Shown: positions 10,077 to 18,497 of the stretch, one piece after another | Layout of the letters: the number at the start of each line of letters is the position of its first letter | How positions within the stretch are numbered: position 1 is the stretch's first letter | Source of the DNA: an uncultured bacterium | Lineage (GTDB): Bacteria > Krumholzibacteriota > Krumholzibacteriia > LZORAL124-64-63 | Direction of reading: 5' to 3' | Assembly (NCBI GenBank): GCA_937864225.1 | Contig: CALMJK010000003.1 | Location: 248,001 to 312,000 of the forward strand | DNA length: 64,000 nt | Made by a program: the position numbers and the translations under genes | The notes under the pieces: model-generated | Database searches by the model: none | Seen by the model: the letters and a program-made list of their open reading frames with translations, nothing else | What the model was told of the DNA's origin: nothing

Positions 10077-10319
10077 ATGAGCTCCATTCGCGAAAAAGTC
10101 TACGAGATCATCGAGCGGAAGCTGTCGGTCAATCCCGAACAGATCACGCCCGAAGCGTCCTTCACGGAAGACCTCGGCGCGGACTCGCTGGATACGGTCG
10201 AATTGGTCATGGATCTGGAAGAGGTCTTCAACATCACGATTCCCGAGGAAGATCAGGAGAAGCTGCGCACCGTCCAGGACGCCATCACTTATTTGGAAGC
10301 GCATCTCGAGAAGAAGTAA
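10077..10319 (+). CDS. acpP: Acyl carrier protein
   Basis: An 80-residue carrier of growing acyl chains. I chose ATG 10077 ([18 protein letters not shown]) because AAGGAGGAG lies just upstream; the track's GTG at 10050 would put that site inside the coding region. The phosphopantetheine attachment serine is in the [12 protein letters not shown] motif at about residue 38. The protein is strongly acidic, as expected. It lies between fabG and fabF. Confidence 0.96.
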   Translation: MSSIREKVYEIIERKLSVNPEQITPEASFTEDLGADSLDTVELVMDLEEVFNITIPEEDQEKLRTVQDAITYLEAHLEKK

Positions 10320-10430
10320 CCGGCCGTCGTGGCGGCGGGCCCGGCCAAGGACCGGCCAGCGCCCGCTCCCGCCTGATTGCGCGGCGGCACGGGAGGTTCC
10401 CCGCGCGCAGCACCGTATCGAGGAGACGGG

Positions 10431-11666
10431 ATGGAACGGCGCACGGTCGTGGTCACGGGCATCGGGCTGGTCACGTCCATCGGGCTAACGCGGCAGACGA
10501 CGTGGGAAGCCATGGTGGCGGGCCGCAATGGCGTGGGCCCGATCACCTCCTTTCCCACGGACGGCTATCGGACGACGTTCGCCGCGCAGGCGCAGGGGTT
10601 CGACCCGCTCGTCGCGATGGATGCCAAGGCCGCGCGCAAGGCGGACCGGTTCTGCCAGATGGCCCTGGTCGCGGCGGCCGAGGCGACCAGCCAGGCCCAG
10701 CCGGGCCCGGTCGACTCCTTTCGGGCGGGCTGCATCATCGGGTCGGGCATCGGTGGCATGCTCACCTTCGAGGAGCAGCATGCCGCTCTCCTGCAGCGGG
10801 GGCCGTCGCGCGTGTCTCCGCTGTTCATTCCGATGCTGATCTCCGACATGGCCTCGGGCCTGGTTTCGATTCAATACGGCTACCGCGGCCCGAACTGGTG
10901 CACGACCTCGGCGTGCGCGTCGGCCGGACACGCGATCGCGTCCTCGTTCGACATGATCCGCCACGGGCGGGCGGACATCATGATCACCGGCGGCTCCGAG
11001 GCCAGCGTCTGCCCGTCGGCCCTGGCCGGCTTCGGCGCCATGAAGGCCCTCTCCACGCGCAATGAAGCGCCGGCGAGCGCCAGCCGGCCCTTCGACGCCG
11101 AGCGCGACGGATTCGTGCTGGGCGAGGGGGCCGGGATCCTGGTGCTGGAGGAAGCGGGTCGCGCTCGCGCGCGAGGGGCGACCGCCATTTGCGAGATCGC
11201 AGGCTACGGTGCGACGGCCGACGCCTTTCACATGACGCAGCCTGACGAGGAGGGCGCCGGGATGCGCATGGCCATGGCGCTGGCCCTGCAGGACGCGGCG
11301 GTCGCGCCGGAGCAGATCGGCTACATCAACGCGCACGGCACCTCGACGCATTACAACGACAAGATCGAGACCAAGGCCATTCGCGAGGTCTTTGGACCCC
11401 GGGCGGGCAAGCTGGCGGTCAGCTCATGCAAGTCCATGATAGGTCATCTTTTAGGAGCGGCGGGAGCCGTCGAGGCCGCGGCCACCGCGCTGGCGCTCAA
11501 GGAGGGAGTGCTGCCGCCGACCATCAACTATGAGCACCCTGATCCGGAATGCGACCTGGACTACGTGCCCAACCAGGCCCGGCGCGCCCAGGTCGAGGTG
11601 GCGCTCTCGAATTCCTTCGGCTTCGGCGGGCACAATGTCTCGCTCTGCCTGCGGGCCCTGGGCTGA
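10431..11666 (+). CDS. fabF: 3-oxoacyl-ACP synthase II
   Basis: A 411-residue beta-ketoacyl-ACP synthase. ATG 10431 follows GAGGAGACGGG, and the protein starts MERRTVVVTGIGLVTSIG. The catalytic triad is visible: the nucleophilic cysteine in TTSACASAGHAI, one histidine in INAHGTSTHYND and a second in CKSMIGHLLGAAGAVE. It ends NSFGFGGHNVSLCLRALG. It closes the fab gene run. Confidence 0.96.
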   Translation: MERRTVVVTGIGLVTSIGLTRQTTWEAMVAGRNGVGPITSFPTDGYRTTFAAQAQGFDPLVAMDAKAARKADRFCQMALVAAAEATSQAQPGPVDSFRAGCIIGSGIGGMLTFEEQHAALLQRGPSRVSPLFIPMLISDMASGLVSIQYGYRGPNWCTTSACASAGHAIASSFDMIRHGRADIMITGGSEASVCPSALAGFGAMKALSTRNEAPASASRPFDAERDGFVLGEGAGILVLEEAGRARARGATAICEIAGYGATADAFHMTQPDEEGAGMRMAMALALQDAAVAPEQIGYINAHGTSTHYNDKIETKAIREVFGPRAGKLAVSSCKSMIGHLLGAAGAVEAAATALALKEGVLPPTINYEHPDPECDLDYVPNQARRAQVEVALSNSFGFGGHNVSLCLRALG

Positions 11667-11698
11667 GAGGCGGAGCGGCTTGCGCGCCGCGTGGCGGC

Positions 11699-12514
11699 AT
11701 GGGCTGGTTTGACCGACTCCGTCGTTGGTTTCTGCTGGGCCGCCCGGTCGCTGTCGGACCGCGTGACGGACGGGGCGGCCCCGACCTGAATGAGGGCGCG
11801 GTCCGCGCGGCCATCGAGGCCAAGCTCGGTTATCGATTCCGCGATCCGTCCCACCTGCAAAAAGCGCTCGTGCACCGCTCGCACGTGCACGTGATCGGCA
11901 ACGACCGCCGCGACGCGAACGAGCGCCTCGAATTTCTGGGGGACGCGGTGCTGGGGTTGGTGGTGAACGAGTACCTGTACCGTCACTTCCCAAACCGCGA
12001 AGAGGGCGATCTGACCAAGATGAAATCCCTGCTCGTCTGCGGGACGCGTCTATCGGAGATGGCGGGCAAGCTGGATCTCGGGCACGACATCCTGATGAGC
12101 CGCAGCGAGGCGGCGACGGGCGGCCGGCAACGCTCGAGCATCCTGGCCGACACCATGGAGGCGGTGATCGGCGCCGTGTACCTGGACGGGGGTCTGCCGG
12201 CCGCGCAGGCGTTCATCGACCGTTGTCTGCTCGAGGGCGCCGGCAGTGTCCTGTCGCGCCGCGGGCTGGGAAACTACAAGAGCCGCTTGCAGGAACTCAT
12301 CCAGGCCAAGTACAAGACTCCACCTCGCTATCGGGTGCTGCGCGCGGAGGGCCCGGACCACGCGCGGGTGTTCACGGTCGAGGCCGTCTTCAACGGGCTC
12401 GTGCTGGGCGCCGGCGAAGGCCACAACAAGAAGACGGCCGAGCAGCAGGCGGCGCGCAGCGCCCTGGAGCGTCTCGAGGCGGAACCGGAGCTGCTGGATA
12501 GCGGCTCGGCCTGA
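11699..12514 (+). CDS. rnc: Ribonuclease III
   Basis: A 271-residue double-strand-specific endoribonuclease for rRNA and mRNA processing. The RNase III signature ERLEFLGDAVLGLV is at about residues 77-90, followed by further catalytic acidic residues including the DTMEAVIGAVYLDGG region. The C-terminal dsRNA-binding domain runs from NYKSRLQELIQ to NKKTAEQQAARSALERL. ATG 11699 gives MGWFDRLRRW, a short basic N-terminal extension; no strong ribosome binding site is seen, so the start is less certain than the gene. The acpP-fabF-rnc order is widespread. Confidence 0.95.
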   Translation: MGWFDRLRRWFLLGRPVAVGPRDGRGGPDLNEGAVRAAIEAKLGYRFRDPSHLQKALVHRSHVHVIGNDRRDANERLEFLGDAVLGLVVNEYLYRHFPNREEGDLTKMKSLLVCGTRLSEMAGKLDLGHDILMSRSEAATGGRQRSSILADTMEAVIGAVYLDGGLPAAQAFIDRCLLEGAGSVLSRRGLGNYKSRLQELIQAKYKTPPRYRVLRAEGPDHARVFTVEAVFNGLVLGAGEGHNKKTAEQQAARSALERLEAEPELLDSGSA

Positions 12515-12529
12515 CGCCGGGAAGTCGAC

Positions 12530-13018
12530 ATGCCGAAACCGACACGCCCTCCCGAGCACATCGACTTCATCCACGGCGCCAGAGCCGAGGATCTGTGCGA
12601 GGTGTGCGAGCTGCCCTGCGGCTTCGCGGCGTGCGGACCGACGTGTCACCGGCGGCACTTCCTGGCCGGCCTATTGCGGTGCGCTTACTTTTACCATGGC
12701 TACTGTTTTCTGGTGGATGTTCCCGGATGCGCCTTCGACAACGGCGGGCGCACGGAGGGCACGTGGCTGCCGCTGCTCAACGCTTGGCTTCACAACCGGG
12801 AGCGCTCGGCGGAATCGGAGGACTTCCGGTTGGCGCGCCGGCGCACCGAAGAATACTTGAACGAGCAGATTCAAGCGCAGAACGTGTATCTCTGCCGCTA
12901 CCTCGAAGAGGTCTACAAACAGGCCCTGGAAAGCGGCGGGTCGTTCGACTCCGAAGAAATCGATCAACTCGAAGTCGCCATTCTCAAGCTGCTCTCGGGC
13001 ATGCCCCGGCAGCCATGA
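12530..13018 (+). CDS. Cysteine-rich protein of unknown function
   Basis: A 162-residue protein I do not recognise. Eight cysteines fall between residues 23 and 67 in the order C-x2-C-x3-C-x4-C-x3-C-x11-C-x7-C-x7-C, with histidines nearby (HRRHF, FYHGYC). This suggests metal or iron-sulfur binding, but the family is not known to me. The C-terminal half is charged and helical (RRRTEEYLNEQIQAQNVYLCRYLEEVYKQALE). It starts 15 bases after rnc, and its stop overlaps the ATG of the TPR gene as ATGA. It is therefore probably made together with the TPR protein. No signal peptide is visible. Confidence 0.75.
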   Translation: MPKPTRPPEHIDFIHGARAEDLCEVCELPCGFAACGPTCHRRHFLAGLLRCAYFYHGYCFLVDVPGCAFDNGGRTEGTWLPLLNAWLHNRERSAESEDFRLARRRTEEYLNEQIQAQNVYLCRYLEEVYKQALESGGSFDSEEIDQLEVAILKLLSGMPRQP

Positions 13019-14856
13019 CGAGCGCGCGGCGATCCGGCGCCCTGCTGGCCGCCCTCCTGGTCGCCCTGCTGCGCGGCGGCGCGAGCGCGCCGCAGCCGGC
13101 GGCGGCGACCGCCGCGGATGTGCCGGCCGATTCTTCCGCGACGGATCTCCCTTTCGGCGCCCTGACCAGCTTTCTCATGGGCGCGCACCTGCTGGCGCGT
13201 GACGATCCCGCCGGAGCGCTGCCGTATCTGGACTACGCGCATCGCGTCGCGCCCCTCGATCAGCCCATTGCCGACGTCTACGTGGCCACGCTCCTGACGC
13301 TGGCCCGCCGGGACGAGGCGATCGCGGTGCTGACGGCCATGGCCGCCGCCCGGCCGTCCGAACGAGGCGTCCACACACGCCTGGCGTCCGTGCTGGCCGA
13401 CGCGCAGCGGTGGGACGAAGCGCTGGCCGCCATCTCGGCGGCGCGTCAAGCCGGCGACAACGGCCTGGACGTGCGCCTCTTGGAAGCGGAAGTGCTCGCG
13501 CGCGCGGGCAGAACCGCCCAGGCGATCGACGCCTATCGGCTCGCGACCGTGGCGGGCGCCTGGCAGAACGAGCAGGCCGTCCTGATGCTCGGCGCCTTGC
13601 TGGCCGAAGCCGGCCGTGCCAACGAACTGCCGGAACTCTGGCGCGAGGCGCTGGGCGCGAATCCCAACGCATCCCGCGTGCGAGAGGTCGCGCTGGGCGG
13701 GCTGGCGCAAATGGGACGGGACACCGAGGTGATCGCGATCGCGGCGCAGGGCGACAGCCTGCTGGAGGGCGCGTCGGTCGCGACCCAAACGCACGCGGCG
13801 ATCGAGGGCGGCGATGTCGAGGCGACTGGCGCGGAGCCGGACTTCTCCTGGATGGCCCAAGCCGCCAAACTCATTGTCCAACACGGCGGGGCGCAACGGG
13901 CCATTGCCGCCCTCGAGCAGCGCAGACAGGCCGGGAGCCTGAGCACGGAAGGCGAGATGTGGCTGGCCAGGTTGTTGCTCCACGAGGAGCGATGGGACGA
14001 CGGGGTCGGCGTCTTGCGAGCCGTGTTGAACAAGCGCCCGGAGCTGGCCAGGGCGCGGCTGTTGCTAGGTGAGACGCTGATCAGCCGCGGTGAGATGCAG
14101 GAAGCCGAAGCCCAGCTGCGCAGCGCCGTCGCGCTCGCTCCCAACGATCCGGCCTGTCTCGTGGCACTCGTGAGGGCGCTGGCGCTGCAGGCCGGACACA
14201 CGGGCGCCGCCGCGGCGCGGGGCTCGGCGCAGTGGGCCGAATTGGCACGCCTGACGAGCTTGGCCGGCGGCCTGGTCAGCTCGGACGACGCGCGAGGGCT
14301 GATGATCCTCGGCTACGCCCTGCGCGGCCTCGACGACCTGGAAGGGGCCGCGCGGCACTTCGAGGCCGCGTCGCGCCTGCCTGGAGTGAGGCGCGAGTCT
14401 TTGCTCCAATTGGCGGCTTGTCAGGAAGCGCGGGAATCGTACCAGGAAGCTATCGCCACGCTCGAGACGCTGCGGCGCGAGTTCCCCGACGATCCGACCG
14501 TCGCCAACTCGCTGGGCTACCTGTTGGCCGAGCGCGGCGTGGAACTGGGCCGGGCCGAGGCCTTGGTGCAGGAAGCGCTGGCCCGCCAGCCAGACAATCC
14601 CCACTACGTGGACTCCCTGGGCTGGGTGGCCTTCCAAAGCGGGGATTTCCCCAAGGCGTTCGATCTGCTCGTGCGGGCGGCGAACGACGCGCCGGACGAG
14701 CCGGAGATCCTCGAGCACCTCGCCCGCACGCTGTGGGCGCTGGGCCGTTCGGACGAGGCCGTGACGGTCGTGCGACGCGCCTTGTCGGCCGGGGGCGAGC
14801 CGAAGCGTCTGCAGGCGTTGCTGCGGCAGTTCCAAGCGGGCGGCGTCGAGCCGTGA
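13015..14856 (+). CDS. Secreted or periplasmic tetratricopeptide-repeat protein
   Basis: A 613-residue protein. I start it at ATG 13015, overlapping the previous stop; the track ORF upstream is a shadow. The N terminus (ARRSGALLAALLVALLRGGASA) looks like a signal peptide. Helical TPR-like repeats run through the protein, clearest at the C terminus (NSLGYLLAERGVELGRAEALVQEALARQPDNPHYVDSLGWVAFQSGDFPKAFDLL). This C-terminal pattern is that of TPR proteins found beside lolB in proteobacteria. It probably acts as a scaffold in envelope assembly; partners are unknown. Confidence 0.8.
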   Translation: MTSARRSGALLAALLVALLRGGASAPQPAAATAADVPADSSATDLPFGALTSFLMGAHLLARDDPAGALPYLDYAHRVAPLDQPIADVYVATLLTLARRDEAIAVLTAMAAARPSERGVHTRLASVLADAQRWDEALAAISAARQAGDNGLDVRLLEAEVLARAGRTAQAIDAYRLATVAGAWQNEQAVLMLGALLAEAGRANELPELWREALGANPNASRVREVALGGLAQMGRDTEVIAIAAQGDSLLEGASVATQTHAAIEGGDVEATGAEPDFSWMAQAAKLIVQHGGAQRAIAALEQRRQAGSLSTEGEMWLARLLLHEERWDDGVGVLRAVLNKRPELARARLLLGETLISRGEMQEAEAQLRSAVALAPNDPACLVALVRALALQAGHTGAAAARGSAQWAELARLTSLAGGLVSSDDARGLMILGYALRGLDDLEGAARHFEAASRLPGVRRESLLQLAACQEARESYQEAIATLETLRREFPDDPTVANSLGYLLAERGVELGRAEALVQEALARQPDNPHYVDSLGWVAFQSGDFPKAFDLLVRAANDAPDEPEILEHLARTLWALGRSDEAVTVVRRALSAGGEPKRLQALLRQFQAGGVEP

Positions 14857-15695
14857 AAAGAACGCGACACGGTGCGAGCAAGAGGCGACGCTGCTGGGCA
14901 GCGGCGGTCGCGCTGTCGCTGCTGAGCTGGACGCCGTGGCCCGCCCGCGGCTCTGCTGACCAGGCGCCTGGGGTCGCGGGGCTGTTGCGCTCGGCCACGT
15001 GGGAAGCGCGGGCGGTCGGTGAGCATTGGACGGGATCCGCGTGCTGGCTGCGCGCGGCTCAAGATGAATTGCGCATCGACGTCGCTCGCCACCCGACCGC
15101 CCTGACGCCGCAGGCGCCGGCGTGGGATCGCTTGCTGGCGCGAGCGGGGGAGGGATGGACGGCGGTACTCGGCTCCCAGGGGGCCGTGATCGGCCGCTGG
15201 GGCGAAGCGTTCACGGCGCCGGAGCCGGCGCTGACGCTCAGACTCCAGGTGCTGCTGGCGTTGCTGGAAGCGGGTCCCGACGGCTCGTTGGCCGGCCTGC
15301 CGGTCGCCGTGGAAGCCGGGCGCGAGCCGCCGGGGCGGCGAGGCGCCGGGCTGGGTTGGCGGCGCGCCGGCGATCCGTCGCCGGCTCCGTGGCGCCTGTG
15401 CCTGCCCGAGGCGGGCCGGTTGCGCGAGCGTGCGCAGACGCGTGGCAGGGGCAGGGGCGGTGCCGGCGAGGTCTGGCGGATGGCGTGGACGGACGCGGGC
15501 GAGCAGCCGCGGTGCCTGCACTTGCGTTCGTCGAGGACGCCGGGCGCGCTCACGGTGTGGCCAACTGACGTGCTGGGAGTGACTTTTGCGCCCGAGGAGG
15601 CCTTCGTGCCCTTCTGGGGGCTGGCAGAGGTGCTGGCGTTTCCAGCGGGCAGTCCCGCGCCAGGCGGCGCCGGGCAGGCCAGGCAGGCCCGCTGA
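14853..15695 (+). CDS. Exported protein of unknown function, possibly LolA/LolB-like
   Basis: A 280-residue protein starting at a GTG that overlaps the TPR stop as GTGA. A basic then hydrophobic N terminus (KRTRHGASKRRRCWAAAVALSLLSWTPWPARGSA) reads as a Sec signal without a lipobox. The mature part (ATWEARAVGEHWTGSACWLRAAQDELRIDVARH) has the alternating pattern of LolA/LolB or DUF4292 proteins that carry lipoproteins to the outer membrane. That link is inference from pattern and from the TPR-lolB gene order known in proteobacteria. The middle is rich in glycine and arginine. Confidence 0.6.
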   Translation: MKRTRHGASKRRRCWAAAVALSLLSWTPWPARGSADQAPGVAGLLRSATWEARAVGEHWTGSACWLRAAQDELRIDVARHPTALTPQAPAWDRLLARAGEGWTAVLGSQGAVIGRWGEAFTAPEPALTLRLQVLLALLEAGPDGSLAGLPVAVEAGREPPGRRGAGLGWRRAGDPSPAPWRLCLPEAGRLRERAQTRGRGRGGAGEVWRMAWTDAGEQPRCLHLRSSRTPGALTVWPTDVLGVTFAPEEAFVPFWGLAEVLAFPAGSPAPGGAGQARQAR

Positions 15696-15782
15696 CCGGC
15701 GTGGATCGCGTGGGACGGGAACTTGCCCCCCGCGTTGCTGTTTCAAACCCGGTCGCGCCTGCCGCGGCCGGAGGATGGGAGA

Positions 15783-16487
15783 ATGCGCGTGTCTCTGAGC
15801 GAGTTTCGTCCACCGCGCGAAGGCGCGGCGGCGCCTGCCCTGCGGGAGCTGCGCGACGAAGAGCTCATCGAGCGGGTGCAGCAGGGACAGCGCCGGGCCT
15901 TCGATGAGATCGTGCGCCGGTACAAGGGACGTTTGAACAACTTCATCCTGCGCATGGTGCACGACCCGCTGGAGGCGGAGGAACTGACCCAGGACACGTT
16001 GATTCGGGTCTACGTCCACGCGGACAAGTATCGCGAGATCGCGCGGTTTTCGACCTGGGTGTTCACGATTGCCACGAACTTGGTGCGCAACCGGGTGCGT
16101 CAGCGGAAGCGGCAGCCGACGTGGTTGAGCCTGAACCCCGCGCCGGAGGACGACGAGGTGCCGCTGGACCCGCCTGATCCGCGGGCTGATCCGTCGCGCC
16201 AGGTCGAGCGGGAGGAGTTGGGGCGCCTGATCAGCCACGCCACCAGCCGCATCCCGGAGAAGTACCGCGTCCCGTTTCTGCTGCGGGAAGTCGAACAGCT
16301 GTCGTACGAGGAGATTCAGCGCGTGACCGGCCTGAAGCTGGGCACCGTGCGCTCACGCATCAATCGGGCGAGAGCGCGGTTTCGCCGGCATATCAAGCCG
16401 CTGTTGCGCAACGAGGCGTTGCTGGCCGAACTGGAACAGATCGAGGCCAGGCTCGCCGCGGAAGAAGGGTCGGATTCCGACGATTGA
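15783..16487 (+). CDS. ECF-type RNA polymerase sigma factor
   Basis: A 234-residue sigma70-family factor with regions 2 and 4 only. Region 2 is visible in RVQQGQRRAFDEIVRRYKGRLNNFILRMVHDPLEAEELTQDTLIRVY and FSTWVFTIATNLVRNRVRQ. Region 4 is in IPEKYRVPFLLREVEQLSYEEIQRVTGLKLGTVRSRINRARARF. ATG 15783 has GGAGGA eight bases upstream. Its stop is followed at once by a zinc-finger anti-sigma gene, so activity is likely held by that partner. An acidic C-terminal tail (EEGSDSDD) is present. Confidence 0.9.
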   Translation: MRVSLSEFRPPREGAAAPALRELRDEELIERVQQGQRRAFDEIVRRYKGRLNNFILRMVHDPLEAEELTQDTLIRVYVHADKYREIARFSTWVFTIATNLVRNRVRQRKRQPTWLSLNPAPEDDEVPLDPPDPRADPSRQVEREELGRLISHATSRIPEKYRVPFLLREVEQLSYEEIQRVTGLKLGTVRSRINRARARFRRHIKPLLRNEALLAELEQIEARLAAEEGSDSDD

Positions 16488-16504
16488 GTGCGGGAGGGAT
16501 TCGG

Positions 16505-17317
16505 ATGTTTTGCCGTCGCGCCCGGAGTTTCATCAGCCTCGCCCTGGACGGCGCGCTGCCTGCCGATCGGACCATCACGCTCACTCGCCATCTCGAAGGG
16601 TGCGCGCGCTGCCGCGAGTATCAGACCGACCTGCAGTTGGGCCGGCGCTTGCTCGCGACCAGCGCTCCGGCCCTCGCGGACGGGTTCGAGTGGCGCCTGC
16701 AACTGAGGCTCAATCGGACGCTGCAAGAGGCGGCGCGCGCCGCGGCCTCGGCTTGGGACGCGCCGCCCGCGGGCGCCGGTCGTTGGCTCAGGGGCGCGGG
16801 GCTGGCCGCCGTGGGCGGGTTGGCCTTGGCGGCCGCGGTGGGTCTGTTCTTGTTGCCGGGCGAGTGGTCCGTGCCCGCGCCGCGAGAGCCCGGCGTGCCC
16901 GGCGCGCTGGTCGAGCGGAACGCGCCTCAGGAGCCGGCGCCGGCGTCGGCGCCGCAGATCGCGATCGTGGAGGCGCCTGCCACGGTCACCTCGACCGCGG
17001 GAGACCCGACGCGGACCTCCGTGTCGGGCCAGTCGAGAACGACGTGGTTCGGCCGCGAGGGCACGGGCCGGGCCGTGGATTTGCGGCTGTCGGGGGCGCC
17101 GGATCCGCGCGGCTTGCTCGAGCGCCAGGGATGGTCCGGGGGCAGTCTCGAGGATCTGCGCAGCATCGCCACCCTGCGCGACCAGAATCGCCGGTTGCGG
17201 GATGCGCTCGCCCAAGCTCAGCGCGAGGTGATCTTGCTGCGCGCGCAGTCCGACACGGCCCGTGGCGGTTTGGCCGCGGACGCCGGTGGGCAGCGGGAGG
17301 CTCCGCAGACGCGATGA
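16505..17317 (+). CDS. Zinc-finger anti-sigma factor, membrane-anchored
   Basis: A 270-residue protein. The start ATG 16505 follows GGGAGGGA. The N-terminal domain has an H-x3-C-x2-C motif (HLEGCARC) typical of zinc-associated anti-sigma domains, which bind the ECF factor in the cytoplasm. One membrane helix (GAGLAAVGGLALAAAVGLFLLPG) is at about residues 93-115. After it comes a proline-rich stretch and a short coiled-coil (LRDQNRRLRDALAQAQREVILLRAQ) outside the membrane, which could sense an envelope signal. The adjacent sigma gene is the expected target. Its stop overlaps the next ATG. Confidence 0.85.
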   Translation: MFCRRARSFISLALDGALPADRTITLTRHLEGCARCREYQTDLQLGRRLLATSAPALADGFEWRLQLRLNRTLQEAARAAASAWDAPPAGAGRWLRGAGLAAVGGLALAAAVGLFLLPGEWSVPAPREPGVPGALVERNAPQEPAPASAPQIAIVEAPATVTSTAGDPTRTSVSGQSRTTWFGREGTGRAVDLRLSGAPDPRGLLERQGWSGGSLEDLRSIATLRDQNRRLRDALAQAQREVILLRAQSDTARGGLAADAGGQREAPQTR

Positions 17318-18387
17318 AGAGACACGATCGTCGCCGGCGGGGCCTGATCCTGGCCGTGTGCGGTCTCGTGCTGCTGGCGGCGTCCGGCGCCGGGGCGCAG
17401 CGGGAGAGCGAGAGCGCCATTCTCATGGCGGTCGGCTCTTACGGGGATCTGGCGGTCGCGCTTTCTTCGGCGTCGCTGCGGCCCCTCGCCGAGCCCGCGG
17501 TCGAGCGACTGAACGACACGCTCACCTTCGTCATCAAGGAAGAGCGCCGTTTCACGGTCGATTGGTACGCGGGGCGCGACTGGAAGTACGCGCACGACTA
17601 CAAGAACCTCCTGATCATCGTGGATTGGAACGACGGCGGCGAGGTCGTCGCGGCAGCGCAGAAGCTGCTCGGCCCGGGCGATCTGGCGCGCCTGCGGACT
17701 GCGGAGGGCGGCCTCGTGCAGCTGATCGATCCCTACCTGTCATATCAATACGGCGTGCTGCTGGCCGCCAACGACCGCGCCGCGCTGAAGCGCCTTCTCG
17801 AGAGGAACGCGCCGCGCATCAGGGCGCTCGTCGAGGCGCAGAACCACGAGCGGATACGGCGGCAATTCCGGCGGGAAGGACTGCGCGAGACCCTGACGAG
17901 CAGATACTGGAGCCGCCATCGCTTCCTGATCGACATCCCCAACGCGTACCGCGAGAATCAAGTCCAGCCCCGCGGCTTCCCCGGGATCGAATGGGTGCGC
18001 AACGGGCCCACCCGCGGCATCACCCTCATGTGGCGGAAAGCACAGAACCCGGCGGCCATGTTGCGCGATCGCGCCGCGCTGCTCGCGATGCGGCGCGAGA
18101 TGGGCGACGCGCTGCACCACGAAGACCTGAGCGATGCCGATCTGCAGTGGCGGGAAACCAAGCTCGGCGACCTGCCGGCGCTGTGCTTGACGGGCTCCTG
18201 GACCAGTCGCGAACTCGTCGGCGGAGGCGCCTTCTGGTGCTATTTCGTCGCGGATCCGGAGGGCGGCAGGGTGTTCTGCCTGGACCTGCTGGCGTTCATG
18301 CCGAGCCTGGACGAGCCGAAGATGCCGCTGTACCGCGAGATGCTGGCCATCGCCGAGACCTTTTCGCTCCGCGCCCCCCACCCATAG
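17314..18387 (+). CDS. DUF4837 family exported protein
   Basis: A 357-residue protein starting at ATG 17314 (ATGA overlap with the anti-sigma stop). The N-terminal LILAVCGLVLLAASGAGAQ is a signal peptide. The mature protein matches the DUF4837 pattern, including YRENQ..PGIEWVRNGPTRGITLMW and WRETKLGDLPALCLTGSWTSRELVGGGAFWCYFV. The family occurs in Bacteroidetes and related phyla and has no established function. Its place in the sigma/anti-sigma operon suggests an envelope stress or maintenance role; that is inference. Confidence 0.75.
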   Translation: MKRHDRRRRGLILAVCGLVLLAASGAGAQRESESAILMAVGSYGDLAVALSSASLRPLAEPAVERLNDTLTFVIKEERRFTVDWYAGRDWKYAHDYKNLLIIVDWNDGGEVVAAAQKLLGPGDLARLRTAEGGLVQLIDPYLSYQYGVLLAANDRAALKRLLERNAPRIRALVEAQNHERIRRQFRREGLRETLTSRYWSRHRFLIDIPNAYRENQVQPRGFPGIEWVRNGPTRGITLMWRKAQNPAAMLRDRAALLAMRREMGDALHHEDLSDADLQWRETKLGDLPALCLTGSWTSRELVGGGAFWCYFVADPEGGRVFCLDLLAFMPSLDEPKMPLYREMLAIAETFSLRAPHP

Positions 18388-18497
18388 ACGCCGCGACGGC
18401 CGGCGGCGAGTCGGGCCCCGAGACCGGTGCGCTGGCGCGCCGGTCATTGACTTCCGGACGAAACCGCGCATTCTCAAGCAGAACGAACGGGGGGGCG

